8,638 bases of DNA. Source: Pseudomonadota bacterium (lineage in GTDB: Bacteria > Desulfobacterota > Desulfobulbia > Desulfobulbales > Desulfobulbaceae). The number at the start of each line of letters is the position of its first letter. Position 1 is the stretch's first letter. Below are positions 1 through 6,371 of this stretch, one piece after another. The stretch lies in contig WRKE01000243.1 of NCBI GenBank assembly GCA_009778235.1, positions 1-8,638 of the forward strand, read 5' to 3'. Below the pieces are notes generated by a model. That model was not told the DNA's origin, searched no databases, and saw only the letters and a list, made by a program, of their open reading frames with translations. Both the position numbers and the translations under genes were made by a program.

Positions 1-547
1 CCGAGAGCAGCCGCCGGCGGACACCATCCAGCCCGCGCATCAGGAGCCGGCCCAGGAAGAGATAGAACACCGAGGTCGAAAGCGACAGCCGCCGCAGCCG
101 CCGATAGCCGAGCGCCAACCCCTGGAGAAGGAGGATCATTATTTGCAAAAGCACGAACAGGCCGAAATAGACCGACACATTGAGCGGCGTGGTCCCGGCA
201 TAGAGGAGCAGGGAAGCGGCCGCGCCAAAGCCGGCAAACAGGCCGAGGCCGAACAGCACCCCCTGGCAGAGGGCGGCCAGCTCCTTCCACACGGTTCCGG
301 GCAACGGCGTGGACTCGGTCGCCTGCTGCCGCCAATACTGCAGCCGGCGGCTGGTCAACCATTTTCGCACCAGCACCCGGGGCGGCATCGTGCTGGTCTT
401 GCCCAGTTGCGGCTCGATCTTGACCAGGTAGAGCATCCGGTCGCGCTTGGCCAGCGCTGCCTCGCCTTCCTTAAGCCGCACCTCCTCGTCCATCTGGAGA
501 AAATAATGAAAATCAATCAGGTCGGCGATGGTCCACGAAGCCTTCAT
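1..547 (-). CDS. DUF2868-like integral membrane protein, C-terminus cut by the window edge
   Basis: The minus strand is open from an ATG at 547 to the left edge, giving 182 visible residues with no stop. The start follows GGGAGGT (554-560) at good spacing. The N-terminus reads MKASWTIADLIDFHYFLQMD, then a charged, probably cytoplasmic stretch to about residue 90. Two hydrophobic segments follow (about 95-116 and 124-147), separated by a short loop containing PLNVS, and then an Arg-rich stretch (149-180). The ADLIDFHYFL start and this two-helix hairpin resemble DUF2868 family proteins. From memory, these are often encoded beside a DUF3482 GTPase-like protein, which would lie off the left edge. 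No enzymatic function is known to me. It lies 90 bp downstream of the cyclase gene on the same strand with no obvious terminator between, so it could be the last gene of that transcript. The family call is from memory of sequence pattern and is moderately sure; the coding call is strong. Confidence 0.72.
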   Translation of the reverse strand, partial: MKASWTIADLIDFHYFLQMDEEVRLKEGEAALAKRDRMLYLVKIEPQLGKTSTMPPRVLVRKWLTSRRLQYWRQQATESTPLPGTVWKELAALCQGVLFGLGLFAGFGAAASLLLYAGTTPLNVSVYFGLFVLLQIMILLLQGLALGYRRLRRLSLSTSVFYLFLGRLLMRGLDGVRRRLLS

Positions 548-637
548 CCGCGTACCTCCCGCAAGATCGGCAGCGCGCACCGCGAAAACAGGACAAGGGG
601 GCGAGACGGCATGGGGCGGGCTCCGGACAGATGCGGC

Positions 638-1732
638 CTATAGGGCGGCCGAAGAAGGGGGTTGCAGCCGTCCCTCGAGAAAATAGGTGGACTGCATGCC
701 TTTGCCCTTCATCTCCACAGAGTGCGAGGGGGAAAAGGTGAATTCGTCCCGCAACTGGTCGTACACCCCGGACGAAACATTGACGCGCATCGGTTCAGAC
801 AGGGTCTGCAAACGGGCGGCGACGTTGACCGTGTCGCCGAAGATGTCATAGAGGTATTTCTTGGTGCCGACAATGGCGCCCACCACCGGACCGCAGTGGA
901 GACCGATCCGCACCTGCCAGTTCAGGCCGGTACGATTGCGCTCCCGGATGTACTCCACCATGGCCAGCGCGGCCATGGCCGCATCGCGGACATGCTTGCC
1001 GCTCGGTTCTGGTTCGGGCATGCCGCTGACAAAAAGATAGGCGTCGCCGATGGTCTTCATCCGCTCGCAGTTATTGGCTTCGGTGAACAGGTCAAAGGCG
1101 GTGAACAGATCGTTGAGCTCGCCAATGAGCACTTCCGGGGCCAAGGTGCTGGCGGCGGTCGTGAACTGGACAATATCAATGAAGCAAACCGCCACGCTGG
1201 TAAAGTTATGGGGGATACAGATGCCCTTTTCCATCAACTCGGCGGCGATATGGACCGGCAGGACGTTGAGCAGCAGGGCTTCGGACTTCTGCTTTTCCAG
1301 CTCGAGCTGGCTGTTTTTTTCGGCCAACTGCCGCTGCAGCCGGCAAATCTTGAGGTGGGTGCCGATCCTCGCCAGGACTTCGGCCGGGTGAAAGGGTTTG
1401 GTGATGTAATCGACCCCGCCGGCGGCAAAGCCGCTGAGCTTGTCGGCGGTGTTGTCGAGCGCTGAAATGAAGATGACCGGGATGTCGCGGGTGGCCTTCT
1501 GTCCCCTGAGCAGGTGGCACAGCGCCAATCCGTCCATCTCCGGCATCACGATATCGAGCAGGATCAGGTCGGGTAGCCGCCGCTTGATCAGGGCCAAGGC
1601 CTCCCGGCCGTTGTTGGCGATATGCACGATGAAGCCGCTCTTGCCCAGCAGATCGTAAAGTACCCGCTGGTTGATCGGGGAATCCTCGACCACCAGGATG
1701 ATGGCCGACTCTTGGTCTTCCATGTCTATCAT
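638..1732 (-). CDS. Response regulator fused to class III adenylate cyclase (REC-CYCc)
   Basis: A 364-residue two-domain signalling protein that should make cAMP from ATP under control of a phosphorelay. The receiver domain (about 9-125) has the acidic pair E16/D17, phospho-acceptor D60 in DIVMPEMDG, S90 and K112 (TKPF). A charged helix (about 128-155) likely forms the signalling coiled coil, ending in the LLLNVLP seen before many cyclase domains. The cyclase domain (about 172-350) has both metal aspartates, D186 (FIDIVQFT) and D230 (KTIGDAY), and transition-state residues N303 and R307 (NVAAR). The purine-choosing positions are K226 and D296 (YDIFG), the adenylate pattern, not Glu/Cys of guanylate cyclases. 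It has no membrane segment, so it is cytoplasmic and works as a homodimer by family rule. ATG 1732 overlaps the aroC stop by one base (TGATG); a GTG at 1735 and an ATG at 1723 are alternatives. No histidine kinase is visible nearby. Confidence 0.93.
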   Translation of the reverse strand: MIDMEDQESAIILVVEDSPINQRVLYDLLGKSGFIVHIANNGREALALIKRRLPDLILLDIVMPEMDGLALCHLLRGQKATRDIPVIFISALDNTADKLSGFAAGGVDYITKPFHPAEVLARIGTHLKICRLQRQLAEKNSQLELEKQKSEALLLNVLPVHIAAELMEKGICIPHNFTSVAVCFIDIVQFTTAASTLAPEVLIGELNDLFTAFDLFTEANNCERMKTIGDAYLFVSGMPEPEPSGKHVRDAAMAALAMVEYIRERNRTGLNWQVRIGLHCGPVVGAIVGTKKYLYDIFGDTVNVAARLQTLSEPMRVNVSSGVYDQLRDEFTFSPSHSVEMKGKGMQSTYFLEGRLQPPSSAAL

Positions 1733-2823
1733 CACGAGCCCACCTGTTGCCGGGCGCTCTGCCGCAAGGCCATGTCGGCCAGCACCAGAGCCGCCATGGC
1801 TTCGACAATCGGCACGGCCCTGGGCGCCACACAGGGATCATGCCGTCCCTTGGCCGCCAGGGTGACCGGATCGCCGATGAAATCAACGGTTTCCTGATCC
1901 TGGCCAATGGTGGCCACCGGCTTGAAGGCCACCCGGAAAACGATGGGCTCACCGTTACTGATCCCACCCTGGATGCCGCCGCTGAAATTGGTCGCGGTAC
2001 CCAGCCGCCCCTCTTGGAAAACAAAAAGATCATTGTGGCGGCTGCCGCGCATCCGGGTGCCGGCAAAGCCGGAACCGATCTCAAACCCCTTGGTGGCGGG
2101 GAGCGACAGCATGGCCTGGGCCAGCCGGGCCTCCAGTTTGTCGAACACCGGCTCTCCCCAGCCGATGGGCACCTGGCGGCAGACGCAGGTGAGGATGCCG
2201 CCGACCGAATCCTTGGCCGCCAGCACCTCGCCAATCAGCGCCTCCATCCTTGCGGCAGCGGCAGGATCGGGGCAACGGACCTGGTGATTGTCGACCTCGG
2301 TCCGGGTGATCCGCGTAACATCGAGCGGCTGTGCCTCGATGTCGCCGACCGCGCTCACCCAGGCCACGATCTCGATGCCGTAGGTCGCGCGCAGCCATTT
2401 CTCGGCAATGGCACCGGCAGCCACCCGGCCGATGGTCTCGCGGGCGCTGGCGCGGCCGCCGCCACTGGAGGCGCGGATGCCATATTTCATCTGATAGGTG
2501 TAATCGGCGTGCGATGGCCTGGGAACACGACTCATCTCACCGTAATCCCGAGGTTGCTGGTCCTTGTTGTGGACCAGGAGCATGATCGGGGTGCCCAAGG
2601 TCCGGCCGAACTCGGTACCAGAATAGATGATCACCTGGTCAGCCTCCTGACGCGGAGTGCTCAGGTCCGACTGGCCCGGCCGCCGCCGGGAAAGCTGGGG
2701 TTGGATGTCGGCCTCGGTCAGCGCCATGCCCGAAGGACAGCCGTCAACGATGACCCCCACTCCCATACCGTGCGATTCACCAAAGGTGGTGATTTTGAAA
2801 AGTGTTCCCAGTGTGCTGGACAT
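1732..2823 (-). CDS. aroC: Chorismate synthase
   Basis: A complete 363-residue chorismate synthase, the last shikimate-pathway enzyme. It converts 5-enolpyruvylshikimate 3-phosphate to chorismate using reduced FMN and supplies aromatic amino acids, folate and quinones. The length is usual for bacterial AroC. Family signatures are intact: FGESHG at 14-19, the Arg-rich [13 protein letters not shown] (46-58), RPSHADYT (102-109), [12 protein letters not shown] (119-130) and [17 protein letters not shown] (327-343). The ATG at 2823 has AAGGAG at 2832-2837, 8 nt upstream. The gene lies 39 bp downstream of the epimerase stop and overlaps the cyclase start by one base, so it is the middle gene of a three-gene transcript. 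No separate promoter is obvious in the 39 bp gap. A longer open frame runs antisense through most of this gene but is a by-product of GC-rich codon use. Confidence 0.98.
   Translation of the reverse strand: MSSTLGTLFKITTFGESHGMGVGVIVDGCPSGMALTEADIQPQLSRRRPGQSDLSTPRQEADQVIIYSGTEFGRTLGTPIMLLVHNKDQQPRDYGEMSRVPRPSHADYTYQMKYGIRASSGGGRASARETIGRVAAGAIAEKWLRATYGIEIVAWVSAVGDIEAQPLDVTRITRTEVDNHQVRCPDPAAAARMEALIGEVLAAKDSVGGILTCVCRQVPIGWGEPVFDKLEARLAQAMLSLPATKGFEIGSGFAGTRMRGSRHNDLFVFQEGRLGTATNFSGGIQGGISNGEPIVFRVAFKPVATIGQDQETVDFIGDPVTLAAKGRHDPCVAPRAVPIVEAMAALVLADMALRQSARQQVGS
1740..1745 (-). promoter_or_regulatory. Ribosome binding site inside the aroC end, for the cyclase
   Basis: AGGTGG lies 7 nt before ATG 1732 but only 4 nt before the in-frame GTG 1735, so it favours the ATG. 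It sits in the last aroC codons, and the aroC stop and cyclase start share one base. This arrangement suggests that ribosomes finishing aroC start the cyclase. Confidence 0.6.
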
Positions 2824-2862
2824 GAGAGGCGCTCCTTATCACTTTGCTGTTACGGCGGTCGA

Positions 2863-3927
2863 TCAGGGCACGGTCCGCAGATCCTGCTCCGCTCCCGACT
2901 TCTCTGAAAACCTGTTGATATACCATTCGCTGGCCTGATCCAGCCCAGTGCGGACCGAGTATTCCGGCTGATAGCCCAGCAAGCGGGACGCCTTGCCGAT
3001 GTCGGCCAGGGAGTGGCGGACATCGCCGGCCCGGAAATCGCGATGGACCGGTTCGCTGGTTGCGGCGGCCTCCACCTTGATCGCCACCCGCTCCCGGATG
3101 AGGCTGAACAATTCGTTGAGCGTGGTCCGCTCGCCAAAGGCCACGTTGTACACCTGACCGGCGGCCTGGTCGGCGGCGGTGGCGGCCAGGATGTTAGCCT
3201 GGACGCAGTTGTCGATGTAGCAGAAGTCACGGCTGGTCTCGCCGTCGCCGTTGATGAATACCGGCTCGCCCTGCAGCAGGCTGGCAAACCATTTGGGGAT
3301 CACCGCCGCATAGGCGCCTTCCGGGTCTTGGCGCCGGCCGAAGATGTTGAAATAGCGCAGGCCGATGGAGGCAAACCCATAGGTTCGGGCAAAGACAGCG
3401 GCATACAGTTCGTTGACCAGCTTGGTCACCGCATAAGGCGAAAGCGGGTTGCCGATCCGCTCCTCGACCTTGGGCAGGTCGGGGTGGTCACCATAGGTCG
3501 AACTGGAGGCTGCGTAGACCATCCGCCGCACCTGTGCATCCCGCGCCGCCACCAGCATGTTGACGAAGCCGGTGATGTTGGCTTCGTTGGTGGCGATCGG
3601 GTCTTCGATGGAACGGGGTACCGAGCCCAGTGCCGCCTGGTGGAGGACATAATCGACCCCGGCGCAGGCCTCGCGGCAGGTCGCCAGGTCACGGATATCA
3701 CCGCGGATGAACCTAAACCGCATCCAGGCCGCAGCACCCACCCGGACCTCGACCTCGTCGAGATTGTGCTGATGGCCGGTGGCGAAATTATCCAGGCCAA
3801 CTACCCGCTGCCCCAAGGCAAGCAGGGTTTCCAGCAGATTCGAGCCGATGAAGCCGGCAACGCCGGTCACCAGCCAGGTGGTCGGTTGTTGGCGGAGAAT
3901 ATTTTGTTTTTGCTGGTATGCGTTCAT
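2863..3927 (-). CDS. wbpP: UDP-N-acetylglucosamine/galactosamine 4-epimerase (WbpP/TviC family SDR)
   Basis: An extended short-chain dehydrogenase of 354 residues. It should interconvert UDP-GlcNAc and UDP-GalNAc (or their uronic acids) for O-antigen, capsule or exopolysaccharide synthesis in the cytoplasm. The NAD-binding loop is G22/G25/G28 (TGVAGFIG) with D46 after the second strand. The active site has SSS at 141-143 and Y165xxxK169. [11 protein letters not shown] (97-107), [10 protein letters not shown] and [17 protein letters not shown] are hallmarks of the WbpP branch over ordinary GalE. The frame is open back to an ATG at 3981, but MNAYQQ at 3927 aligns with the WbpP N-terminus. The promoter at 3984-4012 would start RNA near 3977, leaving the 3981 ATG outside the message. 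ATG 3942 is a second alternative. The ribosome site before 3927 is weak (AAGCGGA). It is the first gene of a run with aroC and the cyclase. No glycosyltransferases are in view, so the exact sugar product is uncertain. Confidence 0.92.
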   Translation of the reverse strand: MNAYQQKQNILRQQPTTWLVTGVAGFIGSNLLETLLALGQRVVGLDNFATGHQHNLDEVEVRVGAAAWMRFRFIRGDIRDLATCREACAGVDYVLHQAALGSVPRSIEDPIATNEANITGFVNMLVAARDAQVRRMVYAASSSTYGDHPDLPKVEERIGNPLSPYAVTKLVNELYAAVFARTYGFASIGLRYFNIFGRRQDPEGAYAAVIPKWFASLLQGEPVFINGDGETSRDFCYIDNCVQANILAATAADQAAGQVYNVAFGERTTLNELFSLIRERVAIKVEAAATSEPVHRDFRAGDVRHSLADIGKASRLLGYQPEYSVRTGLDQASEWYINRFSEKSGAEQDLRTVP

Positions 3928-3983
3928 GTTGTCCGCTTTCATGCCTGGGAGTATGGTGGGAGCATGCCTGTGCATACGCATCG

Positions 3984-4012
3984 ATAATAGCCGTGACCGG
4001 GGCCAGCGTCAA
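3984..4012 (-). promoter_or_regulatory. Sigma70-type promoter for the epimerase-aroC-cyclase run
   Basis: Read on the minus strand, TTGACG (4012-4007), a 17-base spacer and TATTAT (3989-3984) make a near-consensus promoter. Predicted initiation is around 3977, giving a leader of about 50 nt before ATG 3927. It lies in the divergent gap with dinB. Three GCAT copies (3962, 3972, 3978) cover the expected start site and could hold an operator, but no known regulator site is recognised. Confidence 0.7.
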
Positions 4013-4047
4013 TGGCGATAACAGTTTGAGGTCAAGCCATTTTTGCC

Positions 4048-5139
4048 ATGCCGTCCATTCGCAAAATCATTCATGTCGACATGGATGCCTTTTTCGCCTC
4101 GGTCGAGCAGCTCGATCGGCCGGAACTGCGAGGTGCGCCGGTGATCGTCGGCGGCGACCCCGGCAGCCGGGGCGTGGTCGCGGCCTGTTCATACGAGGCC
4201 CGTGCCTTTGGCGTCCATTCGGCCATGCCCAGCGGCCGGGCTCACCAGTTGTGCCCGCAGGCGGTATTCATCAAGCCGCGGATGGCACGCTATCAGGAGA
4301 TTTCGCGGGAAATCATGGCATTGTTCCAGCGCTACACCCCACTGGTGGAGCCGCTCTCGGTGGACGAGGCCTTCCTCGACGTCACCGACAATCTGCTCGG
4401 CGAACCCTCGGCTACCCGGATCGCCGAACTCATCCGCGCCGCCATCCGCGCCGCCACCGGCCTCACCGCCTCGGCCGGGGTCTCCTACAACAAATTCCTG
4501 GCCAAGATCGCCTCCGGCCACCGCAAACCAGACGGCCTCACCGTCATCCCCCCGGAGCAGGCCCCGGCCTTCCTGGCCGCCCTGCCCATCGGCAAATTCT
4601 ATGGCGTCGGCCAGGTAACCGAACAGAAAATGAAAAAGCACGGCATCCGCACCGGCGCCGACCTGCTCCGTCATGCTCCCCAGGAACTGGTGGCCTTGTT
4701 CGGCAAGTCAGGCCGATTTTTTCACGACATGGCCCGCGGCATTGATCACCGGCCTGTGGAACCGGTGCGGGTGCGGAAATCCATTGGCTCGGAAACCACC
4801 CTGGTCACGGATATCAGCGGGCTTGCCGAGGTTCAGGCGGTGCTGCGGGAGCAAGTTCTGGAGGTGGCAGCTGTGCTTACGCACAAACAAACCGGCGGCC
4901 GCACCCTGACCTTGAAGGTCCGTTACAGCGACTTCACCACCATTACCCGCTCCTGCACCACACCCCGGGGATTTTTCACCGCCGCCGACATCCTTGCCAG
5001 CCTGCCGCGCCTCTTGGCCGCGACCGAGACGGGGAGACGGCCCATCCGCCTGCTCGGGGTCACGGTCGCCAACCTGTGCGATGAACGGGAGGCGCGACGC
5101 CGGCGGTTCCGCCAGTTGCCCCTGCCCTTCCCGGCTTGA
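4048..5139 (+). CDS. dinB: DNA polymerase IV (Y-family translesion polymerase)
   Basis: A complete 363-residue Y-family polymerase that copies past lesions such as N2-adducted guanine and acts in stress-induced mutagenesis. The palm carries D11 and D13 (HVDMDAFFASVE) with D106/E107 in SVDEAFLD, so the metal-binding residues are intact. F16 aligns with the E. coli steric gate F13. The fingers segment CSYEARAFGVHSAMP (47-61) and thumb motif SYNKFLAKIASGHRKPDG are typical. A helix-hairpin-helix region (GVGQVTEQKMKKHGI) and the little finger follow. The last residues contain QLPLPF (356-361), which fits the sliding-clamp binding motif. ATG 4048 is kept because the protein begins only three residues earlier than E. 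coli Pol IV; the ribosome site is poor (GAGGT at 4028-4032 is too far). The upstream gap shows only a weak GTGACC-17-GATAAC pair and no recognisable SOS box. It stands alone, divergent from the epimerase. Confidence 0.97.
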   Translation: MPSIRKIIHVDMDAFFASVEQLDRPELRGAPVIVGGDPGSRGVVAACSYEARAFGVHSAMPSGRAHQLCPQAVFIKPRMARYQEISREIMALFQRYTPLVEPLSVDEAFLDVTDNLLGEPSATRIAELIRAAIRAATGLTASAGVSYNKFLAKIASGHRKPDGLTVIPPEQAPAFLAALPIGKFYGVGQVTEQKMKKHGIRTGADLLRHAPQELVALFGKSGRFFHDMARGIDHRPVEPVRVRKSIGSETTLVTDISGLAEVQAVLREQVLEVAAVLTHKQTGGRTLTLKVRYSDFTTITRSCTTPRGFFTAADILASLPRLLAATETGRRPIRLLGVTVANLCDEREARRRRFRQLPLPFPA

Positions 5140-5181
5140 CTGATGATAGGGCCAAAGGAGGCGTTCCCGGAAATATCCACC

Positions 5182-5210
5182 TTGAAAGGAAGTCCGTTTT
5201 TCCGTATTAT
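5182..5210 (+). promoter_or_regulatory. Sigma70-type promoter for the zinc-ribbon gene
   Basis: TTGAAA (5182-5187), a 17-base spacer and TATTAT (5205-5210) form a good promoter. Predicted initiation near 5217 leaves a leader of about 40 nt before ATG 5258. A CGGAAA/TTTCCG inverted repeat (5168-5173 and 5199-5204) brackets the -35 box and abuts the -10 box; it may be a regulator site or chance. Confidence 0.65.
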
Positions 5211-5257
5211 TTTCCGCCAGAAAATATGTATTCAATCGCGACAGGAGCCAATGCAAC

Positions 5258-5527
5258 ATGGATGCACAATATTGCCAAAGCTGTGGCATGCCAATGGGCG
5301 CAACAAATGCAATGTATGGAACAAACGCCGATGGAAGCAAAAATGAAGCGTACTGTAGCTATTGTTTTGCCAATGGAGCGTTCACGTCGGATGCCACAAT
5401 GGAGGAAATGATCGGGATGTGCGTTCCCCATGTTGTCTCCGCACATGCAGGCATAAGCGAAGACGACGCCCGTACGATGATGTGCGCGTTCTTTCCGGCC
5501 CTCAAGCGTTGGGCAGAGACAAAGTAG
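5258..5527 (+). CDS. Small zinc-ribbon protein (putative zinc ribbon domain family)
   Basis: An 89-residue protein with two CxxC pairs, C6/C9 (YCQSCGMPM) and C33/C36 (YCSYCFANG), which together can hold one zinc. Between them is YGTNADGSKNE, and after them TMEEMI, CVPH (55-58) and a helical end ARTMMCAFFPALKRW. This full pattern matches the widespread small bacterial 'putative zinc ribbon' proteins, whose role is unknown; some are annotated as transcription factors without evidence. The extra C55, H58 and C76 could add a second ligand set. The ATG follows AGGAG (5243-5247) with 10 nt spacing and its own promoter. Base composition is lower than in the neighbours: hand counts give 50% and 45% GC for 5281-5340 and 5341-5400, against 70% for 4441-4500 in dinB. 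This fits a recent arrival or a weakly constrained gene. The next gene on this strand begins 120 bp later. Confidence 0.9.
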   Translation: MDAQYCQSCGMPMGATNAMYGTNADGSKNEAYCSYCFANGAFTSDATMEEMIGMCVPHVVSAHAGISEDDARTMMCAFFPALKRWAETK

Positions 5528-5647
5528 GCCCGGTTCTTTGCTTTCTCTGCAATGACCCAAAAAACGGTGCGCCGACAACTCAATTTCACCCACCCAATCT
5601 TTATCCTGTCAGCCATCACGGCGCATCACTCATAGGGAGAGGCAACC

Positions 5648-6250
5648 ATGCTGCTCAAACCGATCATGTTCGCAATCATTGCGAGTAGTGTTCTTTCCGC
5701 CCAATCCGTTGTCGCGGCGAATCGCAATAATGTCCTTCCGGCAGGAACAACAGAAGTTCATACAGTTCAGGAGGATCGCCAGAACGAATGGGCCGCGGCC
5801 GCGCAGACAGCCCTTCCTGGCAGCCAACCCGTTTACAGGCCGGCACAGCCAATGGGGGGAAAAATCCGCCTGCCCGGAAGAGACGAAATTGTTTCTCTCG
5901 ATCACATCAAAACACTCTGCACCGCCTTCGGCCTCGACGCGCTGTGGACGAAAATCGCCAAAGATCCTCCCAAACTGCCGTTCAGGTCCGACGGCTGCTC
6001 CCTGTGGTTCAACAAATGGCGGGGATACGATCTCTATCCGGCCTGTTTCCGGCACGATCTCAAATACTGGGCGGGCTATCCAGGGGAAGAGGTGGAACGT
6101 CTGGTTGCCGACAGCGAACTGATGATTGATGTGGCCCGCATCATGGGATCGACCAAAATGGCCGAAACCATGTTCGCCGGAGTACGTGTCGGCGGCGGCG
6201 AATGGACCCGGACCTCCTTTGCCTGGGGATTCGGCAGGGTACGCCCCTGA
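5648..6250 (+). CDS. Secreted phospholipase A2-like protein (prokaryotic group XIV-like active site)
   Basis: A 200-residue protein with a probable Sec signal peptide: K4, a hydrophobic core (about 6-22) and V22-A23-A24 as a signal-peptidase site, so export to periplasm or outside. A variable, low-complexity stretch follows (25-75). The core (about 82-165) contains SDGCSLW (114-120), YDLYPACFRHDLKY (127-140) and ADSELMIDVA (154-163). DGCS, then an aromatic-Asp pair, PAC and HDxxY is the arrangement of Streptomyces-type phospholipase A2: C117 and C133 would pair, H136/D137 would be the catalytic His and calcium-linked Asp, and D155 may complete the dyad. The expected reaction is release of a fatty acid from the sn-2 position of phospholipids. 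Start ATG 5648 is 5 nt after GGGAGAGG (5635-5642). No immunity or lipase-chaperone gene is recognisable beside it. Activity and target (own envelope, scavenged lipid, or a rival) are unknown; it could instead be an inactive relative. Confidence 0.8.
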   Translation: MLLKPIMFAIIASSVLSAQSVVAANRNNVLPAGTTEVHTVQEDRQNEWAAAAQTALPGSQPVYRPAQPMGGKIRLPGRDEIVSLDHIKTLCTAFGLDALWTKIAKDPPKLPFRSDGCSLWFNKWRGYDLYPACFRHDLKYWAGYPGEEVERLVADSELMIDVARIMGSTKMAETMFAGVRVGGGEWTRTSFAWGFGRVRP

Positions 6251-6371
6251 CCACCCCCAGCCTCACTGGTTCCGCCAAGGGATTGTCGAATCCAGAGCTG
6301 GGCAAGCAATCCGGTGACACCACGAGCTACGGGATGAAGATGACGACAAAACCGATTTCGCCGCCGGCCCT

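Noticed and set aside
143..643. Plus-strand 166-codon open frame at the left edge
   Set aside because: It lies opposite the DUF2868-like gene, has His/Gln/Gly-rich sequence and no recognisable domain. The minus strand gives a sensible membrane protein with a good ribosome site.
662..1465. Plus-strand 267-codon open frame opposite the cyclase
   Set aside because: Its composition is typical of an antisense shadow, and the minus-strand REC-cyclase reading is unambiguous.
1747..2907. Plus-strand 386-codon open frame antisense to aroC
   Set aside because: It is longer than aroC but rich in Gly/His/Pro/Arg with no family pattern. AroC on the opposite strand has every signature motif, so this is a shadow frame of GC-rich coding.
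5568..5625. TGCGCC (5568) and GGCGCA (5620) inverted pair upstream of the PLA2-like gene
   Set aside because: Six bases with a spacer of about 46 nt is easily chance. No promoter elements at proper spacing were found with it.
6251..6371. Bidirectional terminator between the converging PLA2-like gene and kup
   Set aside because: Only short pairings are present (GGATT/AATCC around 6281, and GGATTG with a distant CAATCC), without a T-run. This is not enough to call a terminator.
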